Origin: JAJAZB01 sp964244295
GTDB taxonomy: Bacteria > Bacteroidota > Bacteroidia > Cytophagales > Spirosomataceae
NCBI GenBank assembly: GCA_964244295.1
Contig: CAXTIG010000002.1
Location: 1-64,000, forward strand
DNA: 64,000 nucleotides
Reading direction: 5' to 3'
The notes beneath the pieces are model-generated. The model saw nothing but the letters and a program-made list of their open reading frames with translations, did no database searches and was not told the origin of the DNA. The position numbers were made by a program, and so were the translations under genes. Of this stretch, positions 26,345-34,376 are shown piece by piece (position 1 is the stretch's first letter; each line of letters starts with the position of its first letter).

Positions 26345-26926
26345 ATGCTCGGCCTCAAACTTCCCACCGACCCGCGCTGGGTCGATATTGCTGAAAAAAA
26401 CATCGGGGAAATCCTCGTCGACCACGCCTACTGCGAGCAGAAAGCGGCCTCGTCCTGCATTTCGCTGATTGTGCAGTACCCGGAGCGGGAAAAACTGCGG
26501 GCGGTGCTGATGCCGGTCGTGGCCGAAGAGTGGGCGCATTTTCGGATGGTGCTGCGCGAACTGGAAAAACGCGGCCTGCCGCTGGGCCTCCAGCGCAAAG
26601 ACGAGTACGTGGCCCAACTCCACGCCCACATCCGCAAAAACTGCTCGCCCACTGAGCGGCTAGGCGAAAAACTCTTCGTCAACGCCCTCATCGAAGCCCG
26701 CAGTTGCGAGCGGTTCAGGCTGCTTTCCGAAGAAATCAGCGACGAAAGCCTGAAGGAATTTTACCGCGATCTGATGATTTCGGAAGCGGGCCATTACGTC
26801 AATTTCATCGACCTCGCCAAAGAATACCTGCCCGCCGACTACGTCAAAATTCGCTGGCAAGAATGGCTCGACACCGAGGCCGCCATCATCCAAAACCTCG
26901 CCGTTCGCGGCGACCGAATGCACTGA
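26345..26926 (+). CDS. miaE: MiaE-type tRNA-(ms2io6A)-hydroxylase
   Basis: 193 residues. A ferritin-like four-helix diiron fold is indicated by spaced acidic and His ligands: Glu in ILVDHAYCEQKAA, VVAEEWAHFRMV (ExxH), LIEARSCERF and SEAGHYVNF (ExxH). This pattern and length match MiaE, which hydroxylates 2-methylthio-isopentenyl-adenosine at position 37 of certain tRNAs. The start ATG follows a heptameric array. Confidence 0.9.
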   Translation: MLGLKLPTDPRWVDIAEKNIGEILVDHAYCEQKAASSCISLIVQYPEREKLRAVLMPVVAEEWAHFRMVLRELEKRGLPLGLQRKDEYVAQLHAHIRKNCSPTERLGEKLFVNALIEARSCERFRLLSEEISDESLKEFYRDLMISEAGHYVNFIDLAKEYLPADYVKIRWQEWLDTEAAIIQNLAVRGDRMH

Positions 26927-26933
26927 GTTAATT

Positions 26934-27015
26934 GAAAATGGAAAATGGAGAATGGAGAATGAAAGACATCGGTGGTTTTTCATTCTCCATTCTCCATTCT
27001 CAATTCTCCATTGTA
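26934..27015. repeat. Heptameric inverted array upstream of the AddB-like gene
   Basis: Left arm GAAAATG, GAAAATG, GAGAATG, GAGAATG (26934-26961). Right arm CATTCTC three times, AATTCTC, CATTGTA (26981-27015). The right arm ends one base before the ATG at 27017. Confidence 0.92.
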
Positions 27016-27016
27016 A

Positions 27017-30016
27017 ATGTCTTTCCTTACCCAAGTCGCCGCCCACCTTCACAGCCGCCACGAACCCGATGCCCTGAGCCGGGTAGCGGTGGTGCTGCCT
27101 TCGCGGCGGGCGGTGTTTTTTTTCAAACAGGAACTGGCCCGGCAGGCCGACCGGCCTTTTCTAGCTCCCGACGTGTGGGCCATCGAGGATTTTGTCTTCG
27201 AGAAAACCGGCCTCCAACCCACCGACCCCGTCGGGCTGCTGTTCGAGTTGTTCGACGTGTACCGCCAACTCGACCCGCAGGTGCAGTTCGAGCGCTTCAC
27301 CGGCTGGGCCAGTACGCTGCTGGGCGATTTCGACCGGGTGGACCAGTACCTCGTGCCCGCCAAAGCGGTGTTTGGCTGGATGAGCGAGGCCAGGGCGTTG
27401 GCCCGCTGGCAATTGGATCAGGCCTGGAAGCCCGACCAGGGTTCGGTCGTGGACAAACACTTCCGGCTGTTTGCCCACCTGCTGCCCGCGTACGAGGGCC
27501 TGCGCCAGCGCCTGCTCGGTCAGGGGCTGGCCTACCGGGGCATGGCCTACCGCGAGTTGGCCGAGCGGCCCTACGAATGCCTGCTTGAACCAGCCCAGCA
27601 CGATTTCTACTACTTCGCGGGCTTCAACGCCTTCAGCCGTTCGGAAGAAACCTTCGTGCGGTATTTGGTCGATAAAAACAAGGCACAAACCCTCTGGGAC
27701 GCCGATAATTATTACTTCCGTCCCGGTATGGAAGCCGGGCTGTTTTTGCAACGCTACCAGCGCGAAAGCACCTTCGGCGGCAAGTTCAACTGGCGCTCCG
27801 ACCACCTCTCGCAGGGCGAAAAACACATCCAAATCATCGGCGTCCCCAACGCCTCCATGCAGCCGAAGGTAGCCGGGGAGGTTTATCGGAGGTGGGAAGA
27901 AGAGAAAAGAGTGGAGAATGGAGCGGACCGCTCCATTCCGCGCGGCGGACCGCTCCATTCTCTATTCTCAACTCACAATTCCCCCACCGCCATCGTGCTC
28001 GGCGATGAAAACCTGCTGATGCCGCTCCTGTTTTCGCTCGACGAAAGCGTGAGCGATTTCAACGTGACGATGGGCGTTTCGCTGCGCAATTCGATGCTGT
28101 TCACGCTCGTGGATGCCTGGTTCGATGCCCAGCGCAACCTGGTGGAAATTCGCACGAAGGAGGGCGAGGTGAAGCGAATCCCCAAATTCAGCCACCGCCA
28201 CATCCTCCGCCTCCTCAGCCACCCCTTCATCCGCCGGTACGAAGCGGGAAAGGAAAATTCACAATTCACCACTCACCATTCACCATTCTCTTCTCCCGTC
28301 CGCGCCGCCATCCGGGCCATTGCTGAGCAAAACCTGGTCTTTTTGACCGACAAAGAACTCATCGACCTCGGCGGCGGCAGCGAATTATTCAAGGTACTTT
28401 TTACCCGCTGGAACGACCAGCCCGCCGTGGCCCTGCGCCAGTGCTACAAGTTGGTAGGGTTACTCCGCGAAGTGTACCAGCAAAAAGACGACGCGCTCGA
28501 AACCGAGTACCTGTACCTGTTTTTTACCCTGCTCAAACGCCTGGAAAGTTTGATCGACGTTCGGAAAAAGGAATTGTTTGGAATGCGGCCCTTCCGCACG
28601 CTGCTGTTTGAACTCATCCGCCAAACCAGCATCCCGTTCTCCGGCGAACCCGTCAGCGACTTGCAGGTGATGGGAATGCTCGAAACCCGCGCGCTCGACT
28701 TCGACCGGGTGATTGTGCTGTCGGTCAACGAAGGCAGTTTGCCCAGCGGCAAGCGCGTCAACTCGCTGATTCCCTTCGATGCCGCCCTCGAATTTGGCCT
28801 GCCCACCCACGGCGACCAGGACGCGGTGACGGCCTACCACTTTTTCCGGCTGCTTCAGCGAGCCAAAGAAGTGGTGCTGATTCACACCCAACCCACCGGC
28901 GAAGGGCAGCGGGCGGAAAAAAGCCGGTTTTTACTCCAAATCGAACACGAACTGGCGCGGGCCAATCCCAACATTCGCCTCAGCTACCCCACGGTGGAGT
29001 TCCAAACTGCCGTCCGCCCGGAACGCGTGGAGGAAGAGGGGTTGATTTGGAAGACACCTGCCATGCGGGAATTCTTGCTCGGCGACCTGGCCGAACGGGG
29101 CCTGTACCCCTCGCAACTCAACAACTACCTCGACTGCTCGATGAAGTTTTACTTCGGGCGGGTGGCCGGGCTGCGCGAAGAAGCTGACGAGCCGGAAGAA
29201 CAACTCGGCAGCGACCGCTTCGGCGAGTGGCTTCACAAAACCCTGGAACGCATCGATCAGCACCTGATGGCCCAGCATGGGCACATCGGGGCCGAGGCGC
29301 TCCGCCGCGAACGCGACGCGGTGCCCGAATGGCTGGAGCAAACCTTTGCCGAAGTGTACCCCAACCTACCCTTCGGTCAGGGGGTCAACCACGTCCAGTT
29401 TTTGATTGCCCGCAAACTGCTCACTGATTTTTACGACCAGCAACTCCGGGACGAGAGTCAGTTTCCGATTCAAATTATTGGCCTGGAACAAAAACTGAGC
29501 GTGGACGTGGCCCTGCCGCTGGGCGAAGAAACGATTTACCTGAAAGTAGCCGGTCGCCTCGACCGCCTCGACCGCACGGCCAGCGGGGCGCTGCGCGTGA
29601 TCGACTACAAAACGGGCAAAATGGAAGCCAGTGACCTGAAAACCGGCGAGGGCTTAGAAGCCGAATTGTTGGGAAACCAGAAAAAAGGCAAACTCCGGCA
29701 ACTCTGGTTGTACAAATACCTGGCGACCAAACAACTGATTCAGAACGAAGGACAGATTTTAGACCAAACTTTTGCCAAAGAGCAACCCGTGATTGCCGGG
29801 ATTTATTCGTTCCGGGCCATCCGTGAGGGCTTGTTCGGGCAGCAGAGTTCGTTTGCGTTTACCGAAGGCGAGTCGCCCGAAGCATTCCTGGCGGCCTCGG
29901 AGCGGCAACTGGGGCAGTTTGTGGGCGAGTTACTCGATCCGGCTAAACCGTACTCCCGAACTAACGACCGGAAGTTGTGTGGATTTTGCGGGTTTGCGCG
30001 GCTTTGCGGGCGCTGA
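27017..30016 (+). CDS. AddB-like PD-(D/E)XK nuclease / inactivated helicase
   Basis: 999 residues, the usual size of Bacteroidota AddB-type exonuclease subunits. The N-terminal half is a degenerate UvrD-like fold (VVLPSRRAVFFFKQEL; MGMLETRALDFDRVIVLSV) without a Walker A motif. The C-terminus is a RecB-family nuclease: LYPSQLNNYLDC, GRLDRLDR and VIDYKTGK with the catalytic Asp and Lys. A lone Cys at NYLDC plus CGFCGFARLC at the extreme end form a CxnCx2Cx5C set typical of the AddB/Cas4 4Fe-4S cluster. It should process double-strand breaks with an AddA partner encoded elsewhere. Two repeat-derived in-frame insertions are present (see 27904-27974 and 28256-28297). Confidence 0.9.
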   Translation: MSFLTQVAAHLHSRHEPDALSRVAVVLPSRRAVFFFKQELARQADRPFLAPDVWAIEDFVFEKTGLQPTDPVGLLFELFDVYRQLDPQVQFERFTGWASTLLGDFDRVDQYLVPAKAVFGWMSEARALARWQLDQAWKPDQGSVVDKHFRLFAHLLPAYEGLRQRLLGQGLAYRGMAYRELAERPYECLLEPAQHDFYYFAGFNAFSRSEETFVRYLVDKNKAQTLWDADNYYFRPGMEAGLFLQRYQRESTFGGKFNWRSDHLSQGEKHIQIIGVPNASMQPKVAGEVYRRWEEEKRVENGADRSIPRGGPLHSLFSTHNSPTAIVLGDENLLMPLLFSLDESVSDFNVTMGVSLRNSMLFTLVDAWFDAQRNLVEIRTKEGEVKRIPKFSHRHILRLLSHPFIRRYEAGKENSQFTTHHSPFSSPVRAAIRAIAEQNLVFLTDKELIDLGGGSELFKVLFTRWNDQPAVALRQCYKLVGLLREVYQQKDDALETEYLYLFFTLLKRLESLIDVRKKELFGMRPFRTLLFELIRQTSIPFSGEPVSDLQVMGMLETRALDFDRVIVLSVNEGSLPSGKRVNSLIPFDAALEFGLPTHGDQDAVTAYHFFRLLQRAKEVVLIHTQPTGEGQRAEKSRFLLQIEHELARANPNIRLSYPTVEFQTAVRPERVEEEGLIWKTPAMREFLLGDLAERGLYPSQLNNYLDCSMKFYFGRVAGLREEADEPEEQLGSDRFGEWLHKTLERIDQHLMAQHGHIGAEALRRERDAVPEWLEQTFAEVYPNLPFGQGVNHVQFLIARKLLTDFYDQQLRDESQFPIQIIGLEQKLSVDVALPLGEETIYLKVAGRLDRLDRTASGALRVIDYKTGKMEASDLKTGEGLEAELLGNQKKGKLRQLWLYKYLATKQLIQNEGQILDQTFAKEQPVIAGIYSFRAIREGLFGQQSSFAFTEGESPEAFLAASERQLGQFVGELLDPAKPYSRTNDRKLCGFCGFARLCGR
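27904..27974. repeat. In-frame repeat inside the AddB-like gene (copy 1)
   Basis: Outer arms 27904-27926 and 27950-27974 pair imperfectly (unit-like GAGTGGA, GAATGGA against TCCATTC, TCTATTC). The centre carries two copies of CGGACCGCTCCATTC and a 15-bp palindrome GGAGCGGACCGCTCC (27920-27934). It encodes a low-complexity stretch with DRSIPRGGPLHSLFS. Confidence 0.8.
28256..28297. repeat. In-frame heptameric array inside the AddB-like gene (copy 2)
   Basis: Six consecutive 7-base units: AATTCAC, AATTCAC, CACTCAC, CATTCAC, CATTCTC, TTCTCCC. They encode NSQFTTHHSPFSSP at ~residue 414-427. Six units equal 42 bases, so the frame is kept. Confidence 0.85.
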
Positions 30017-30116
30017 AGGTGAGATTCTGATGTTACGCAAGGCCTGCCTGTGCCCCATCAGGTATTCACGCAAACCAACGCTGAAACCCTAAGCCCCCCC
30101 AACGCGTTTAACCGCC

Positions 30117-31142
30117 ATGAACCAACGCACCGTACTCCGCACCCGCGCTTTCACCGACGAGGTGCTGACCCCCTTCCGCCAGCAAACCGACCCACCCGCC
30201 GATGTCCTCATCCGGGCCGTCACCGAGGCGGGCGGCCACGCCGCGCTGGGCCAACTGATGCGCTGGCTGGGGCAACCCAGCAACGCCTCGCTCGACGGGC
30301 AGCCGGAAGTCGTGCGGCTTTTTTTTACGGAAAACGCCGTGCTACCCGCTTTTGCCGACTGGGAAAAAATGCGACGCGGGCTTCAGTTTTTCAAAAAACG
30401 GGAAGGTGCCATCGCGCTGATGCTTGGGTTTTTATCCCTGCCCTACACCTACCTGGGCTACAACGGGGTGCAGGTGCTGATGCGCTCCGGCCGGATGCTG
30501 GGCGACACCCGCAAGCGCCTCGAAGAAACCGGCGAATTCATGTTCGGGCTGATGAACGAACGGGCCTGGCCGGGCGGCGACGCCTTCGTGCGCTGCCTGA
30601 AAGTGCGGCTCATCCACGCCGTTGTGCGCTGGTACACGCTCAACGCGGGCGAAGCCTGGGACGCGCCGCGTCTGGGGCAACCCGTCAACCAAGAGGACAT
30701 GGCGGGCACCAACCTGACGTTTTCCTGGCTGGTGATCAAAGGCTTGCGCCGTGCCAACCTCGCGCCCACCGAGGCCGAAGCCGATGATTTTCTGCACCTC
30801 TGGAATGTCATCGGCTTTCTCAACGGCGTGGCCGAAGCGTTGCTGCCTCAAAACCTGCGCGAAGCCTTTGTGCTCGACAAGGCCATTGCCCGCCGCCAGT
30901 TCCGGGCCTCCGACGAAGGGAGGGCCTTGACCAAATCGCTGCTCCGGGCTATCGAAGACTTCATCCCGACCCTGTCGCTGAAAGCCCTGCCCGCCGCTCA
31001 GATGCGCTTTTTGCTCGGCGACGAACACGCCGATTGGCTCGGCATCCCGGCGGTGCCACTCGAAAAACGACTGGTGCAACTGGTGCCGATTCAACTCTTC
31101 TCCCGGCGGACGATCGATTTGGGAAAACCGAAAATTGAGTGA
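30117..31142 (+). CDS. Lcp/MpaB-type heme oxygenase family protein
   Basis: 341 residues, mostly helical. The block VRCLKVRLIHAVVR contains the probable proximal heme His, and PVNQEDMAGTNLTFSWLVI with a following EAEADDFLHLWNVIGF match the 'ER-bound oxygenase MpaB / latex-clearing protein Lcp' domain (DUF2236). Lcp cleaves polyisoprene with a b-type heme; MpaB cleaves a prenyl side chain. The natural substrate here is unknown; isoprenoid lipids are a reasonable guess. No clear signal peptide is seen. Confidence 0.8.
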   Translation: MNQRTVLRTRAFTDEVLTPFRQQTDPPADVLIRAVTEAGGHAALGQLMRWLGQPSNASLDGQPEVVRLFFTENAVLPAFADWEKMRRGLQFFKKREGAIALMLGFLSLPYTYLGYNGVQVLMRSGRMLGDTRKRLEETGEFMFGLMNERAWPGGDAFVRCLKVRLIHAVVRWYTLNAGEAWDAPRLGQPVNQEDMAGTNLTFSWLVIKGLRRANLAPTEAEADDFLHLWNVIGFLNGVAEALLPQNLREAFVLDKAIARRQFRASDEGRALTKSLLRAIEDFIPTLSLKALPAAQMRFLLGDEHADWLGIPAVPLEKRLVQLVPIQLFSRRTIDLGKPKIE

Positions 31143-31155
31143 AGTTTTACGATCT

Positions 31156-31247
31156 CTGTCATCCCGACGAAGGAGGGATCTTTTGCGGTAGATAACCAAG
31201 TAGTTCGATAGTTGGGGCGAAAGATCCCTCCTTCGTCGGGATGACAG
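31156..31247. repeat. TGTCATCCCGA palindromic element
   Basis: Perfect 28-bp arms (31156-31183 and 31220-31247; core TCATCCCGACGAAGGAGGGA) around a 36-base loop. It is a member of the same family as the repeats at 26123-26279 and 48855-48982. Confidence 0.9.
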
Positions 31248-31266
31248 GCCTTGTCGGGATTCCAAA

Positions 31267-31301
31267 AAACCACAAACTAAAAACCATAAATCACAAACCA
31301 A
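31267..31301 (+). repeat. Heptameric array directly before the SCP2 gene
   Basis: Five 7-base units AAACCAC, AAACTAA, AAACCAT, AAATCAC, AAACCAA end at 31301; the start codon begins at 31302. No inverted partner is seen nearby. Confidence 0.88.
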
Positions 31302-31586
31302 ATGACCCTTCAAGACCTCACCGGCCGCATCGCCGACCTCGCCGCCCAGAAAGGCGGTATGGGCAATTCCATCAAATTTGAAACCGACGAGGGCATCATT
31401 CACATCGACGCCAACGGGGCCGTGTCGAACACCGACCAGGGAGCCGACTGCACCATCAAAATGGACGCCGACGACCTCAACAAACTCATGAACGGCGACC
31501 TCAACCCGATGACCGCCTTCATGTTTGGCAAACTGAAAATCAGCGGCGACATGAGCGTAGCGATGAAGTTGCAGACGTTGTTTTAA
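31302..31586 (+). CDS. SCP2 sterol-binding-like domain protein
   Basis: 94 residues, a minimal SCP2 fold. The strands GIIHIDANGAV and CTIKMDADDLNKLMNGDLNP followed by AFMFGKLKISGDMSVAMKL are the family signature. Such proteins bind a hydrophobic ligand such as an acyl chain or isoprenoid. The upstream neighbour is the Lcp/MpaB-type oxygenase, so a shared lipid substrate is conceivable, but the two are separated by repeats. Confidence 0.9.
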   Translation: MTLQDLTGRIADLAAQKGGMGNSIKFETDEGIIHIDANGAVSNTDQGADCTIKMDADDLNKLMNGDLNPMTAFMFGKLKISGDMSVAMKLQTLF

Positions 31587-31592
31587 TTTGTA

Positions 31593-31649
31593 GAAACAGG
31601 AAACAAGAAATGAATCCGGTTCTTGTTTCCTGTTTCTTACTTCCTGTTT
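31593..31649. repeat. Heptameric inverted array directly before mnmE
   Basis: Left arm GAAACAG, GAAACAA, GAAATGA (31593-31613). Right arm CTTGTTT, CCTGTTT, CTTACTT, CCTGTTT (31622-31649). An exact 17-bp pairing joins 31593-31609 and 31620-31636. The mnmE ATG starts at 31651. Confidence 0.92.
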
Positions 31650-31650
31650 C

Positions 31651-33009
31651 ATGTTCGACACCATCTGCGCCCTCGCCACCCCTTCCGGCATCGGGGCGAT
31701 TGCCGTCATCCGGGTTTCGGGGCCGGAGGCATTTTCCATCGTTGGCAACTTATTCAGTGGCAAAAAGCTAAACGCCCAGCCCAGCCACACGATTCACTTC
31801 GGCGCGCTCCGCGATGGCGAGGTGCACGTGGACGAGGTGCTCGTGAGCCTGTTCAAAGCGCCCCGCTCGTACACCCGCGAGGACGTGATCGAGATTTCCT
31901 GCCACGGCTCGGAGTTCATCATCCAGAAAATCCTGCGCCTGCTGCTGCGCGAAGGGGCGCGGCTGGCCCGGCCCGGCGAGTTTACGGAGCGGGCCTTTCT
32001 CAACGGCCAACTCGACCTGGCCCAGGCCGAAGCCGTGGCCGACCTCATCGCCGCCGATTCCGAAGCCGCCCACCGCACGGCCCTGCACCAGGTGCGGGGC
32101 GGGTTTTCGCAGGAAATCAAAGAGTTGCGCCAGCGCCTCATCGAGTTTGCCTCGCTGATCGAACTGGAGTTGGATTTTGGCGAAGAAGACGTGGAGTTCG
32201 CCCAGCGCGACGACCTCCGGCGGCTCATCGCCGAGATTCAAACCGTTTTGCGCCCGCTCATCGACTCGTTCGCGCTCGGCAACGTGGTCAAAAACGGCGT
32301 CCCGACGGTGATCGCGGGCAAGCCCAACGCGGGCAAGTCCACGCTGCTCAACGCGCTGCTGAAGGACGAACGCGCCATCGTGTCGGAAATTCCCGGCACC
32401 ACCCGCGACGTGATCGAGGAAAGCCTGATTTACGAAGGCATTCGCTTCCGCCTCATCGACACCGCCGGGCTGCGCGACACCACCGACGCGATCGAGGCCA
32501 TCGGCGTGGAGCGCACCAAACAGCAACTCGACAAAGCCGCCGTGATTGTGTACCTCTTCGACGCGGCGGAACTGCCGCCGGAGGAATTGAAAACCATCGA
32601 CGAAGACCTGAAGGCCAGAGGCACGCCCTACCTACTCGCCGCCAACAAAGTGGACAAAGTCAGCCCAGCAGACCTAAATTCACTCATTCACTCATTCACT
32701 CCTTCACTCCTTCCAATTCAGGCCAACGCGGGCCGGGGCCTGGACGAATTGCTCCGAAAATTGGCCGGGTTCGTGAAAACCGACGTACAGTCGGCCACGG
32801 TCGTGACCAACCTCCGCCACTACCAGCACCTGCTGGCTACCTCCGAAGCCCTCGACCGCGTCAGCGCGGGCCTCGCGGCGGGCACCACCCCCGACTGGCT
32901 GGCCCTCGACATCCGGCAGGCCCTGCACCACCTGGGCGAAATCACCGGGCAGATTACGACGGATGACTTGCTGGCGACGATTTTTTCAAGGTTTTGTATC
33001 GGAAAGTGA
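31651..33009 (+). CDS. mnmE: tRNA uridine-5-carboxymethylaminomethyl(34) GTPase
   Basis: 452 residues, normal length. With MnmG it modifies the wobble uridine of several tRNAs. The N-terminal folate-binding domain starts DTICALATPSGIGAIAVIRV. The G domain shows GKPNAGKSTLLNALL (P-loop), IPGTTRD, DTAGLRDTTDAIE and NKVD. The protein ends RFCIGK with the essential C-terminal Cys. An 8-base tandem repeat (32678-32709) encodes SLIHSFTPS between the NKVD and the final G5 region; length here is close to normal, so the repeat may have replaced native loop sequence. Confidence 0.96.
   Translation: MFDTICALATPSGIGAIAVIRVSGPEAFSIVGNLFSGKKLNAQPSHTIHFGALRDGEVHVDEVLVSLFKAPRSYTREDVIEISCHGSEFIIQKILRLLLREGARLARPGEFTERAFLNGQLDLAQAEAVADLIAADSEAAHRTALHQVRGGFSQEIKELRQRLIEFASLIELELDFGEEDVEFAQRDDLRRLIAEIQTVLRPLIDSFALGNVVKNGVPTVIAGKPNAGKSTLLNALLKDERAIVSEIPGTTRDVIEESLIYEGIRFRLIDTAGLRDTTDAIEAIGVERTKQQLDKAAVIVYLFDAAELPPEELKTIDEDLKARGTPYLLAANKVDKVSPADLNSLIHSFTPSLLPIQANAGRGLDELLRKLAGFVKTDVQSATVVTNLRHYQHLLATSEALDRVSAGLAAGTTPDWLALDIRQALHHLGEITGQITTDDLLATIFSRFCIGK
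32678..32709 (+). repeat. Octameric tandem repeat inside mnmE
   Basis: ATTCACTC three times followed by CTTCACTC, translated in frame as part of a loop in the G domain. This is the only array with an 8-base rather than 7-base period. Confidence 0.88.
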
Positions 33010-33105
33010 AAGGCCACCGAGAAAAATTAAATTCGTCGCCTCACCTTTTCTAAGGTCGTTTGATAAAGGTTCGAAAAGTAACTCGAACTCCATTCAAACG
33101 ACGAA

Positions 33106-34359
33106 ATGAAAAATCCCTTTTTCAACTCCCTCTCCTTACTTGATGAGGCAGAAGCACCCACGCTGCCCATCGAGCCAACCACTAAACCCAATGCCATTTG
33201 GGTAAACCTCCGCGATTACGGTTTTGCCAAAGCGGGCGTACACCACGGGGATGCTTCCGCGCTGCGTAATTTATTCAACCAAATCCGACAGGGCTTCATT
33301 CTTGATGAAAACGCGAACGGTGCGAAGCAACACCAGGAACGAGAACGAATCGATGAAACTATCACTATCCTCGAACTGAATCAGGCAGAACTACGAACTG
33401 AGATTCGGCGAATAAAGGAAACTGAAATTCCAAAAATTGACGGGGAGGTCAGTCACATCGATTCGGAGATCAAACAAATTGAATTGGCTGCTTTGAAACG
33501 CGAGACTAATCCCAGTCATCGCAATCGATTCGATTTGATCTTGTACTGGACTATTTTCATTCCCGCCACCTTTTTTGTTTATCTGTTTTACGTATCCGCT
33601 TTTCACTCCGCGTTTTACCGCGACGTGGTCGGGGAGGTTCAAAAGGCTGGGAGTGAAAACATTACCAGTGTACTCAACGCCATCTTCAACCAGCAAGCGT
33701 TTTCAGAATTCGCTCTACACTGGATAGCCCCCATCGTATTTTTTGTGTACGGGATGATTTTACACATCGCGTATGACCACGCAGGTCGGAGCCGGTGGTT
33801 GAAACTGTCGAGCGTACTTGCATTTATTCTCGTTGCGGACGGGCTTTTGGCCTATTTCATCGAAGATAAAAATCATCAAGTAAAAATAATGATGGGTTTG
33901 GCAAAGCCTGATTACCATTTTTACACCAGTCCCGTGTTTTATATGGTGCTCATTTTAGGGTTTTTTACGTGCATGGGATGGAGCATACTTTTGCACCAGG
34001 TAAAGGAGGAACACAAAAAATTAGACGTTGAAAAAATAAAGCAGGCCGAAGTACGGGCGGTACAAGAAAGACGTTTGTTACGAGCGAATCAGATTCAAGA
34101 GTTGAAATCGACGATAATTCAGCATGAAGGTAAAATCGAGACGATTTTACTGGAACTTAAAAAGTTGATTCAGAAGAAAGAAAAAATCAGCCTGAGCCTG
34201 TTTGATCTTGAAAAAAGAATCACCGATTTCTACGATGGCTGGTTGAGTTTTGTCAATTTGAGTAGGCGGGAGAATGGGTTATTGAAAGCAGAATGTGAGA
34301 TGGTTTTGAAGGAATTCAGAGTCAATTATTTTTCAACACTGGTGCTTTCTGAGGTGTAG
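33106..34359 (+). CDS. Coiled-coil membrane protein of unknown function
   Basis: 417 residues. A polar N-terminus (~1-65) is followed by a coiled coil (~66-130), then about four membrane helices: LYWTIFIPATFFVYLFYV, WIAPIVFFVYGMILHI, LSSVLAFILVADGLLAYF and VFYMVLILGFFTCMGW. A second coiled coil (~300-370) rich in Glu, Lys and Gln follows. Both coils probably face the cytoplasm. I do not recognise the family. AT content is visibly higher than in the flanking genes. The next gene, a VWA-like lipoprotein, starts 17 bases downstream, so the two probably form an operon. Confidence 0.75.
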   Translation: MKNPFFNSLSLLDEAEAPTLPIEPTTKPNAIWVNLRDYGFAKAGVHHGDASALRNLFNQIRQGFILDENANGAKQHQERERIDETITILELNQAELRTEIRRIKETEIPKIDGEVSHIDSEIKQIELAALKRETNPSHRNRFDLILYWTIFIPATFFVYLFYVSAFHSAFYRDVVGEVQKAGSENITSVLNAIFNQQAFSEFALHWIAPIVFFVYGMILHIAYDHAGRSRWLKLSSVLAFILVADGLLAYFIEDKNHQVKIMMGLAKPDYHFYTSPVFYMVLILGFFTCMGWSILLHQVKEEHKKLDVEKIKQAEVRAVQERRLLRANQIQELKSTIIQHEGKIETILLELKKLIQKKEKISLSLFDLEKRITDFYDGWLSFVNLSRRENGLLKAECEMVLKEFRVNYFSTLVLSEV

Positions 34360-34376
34360 TTAAACCCCTTTCTCTA

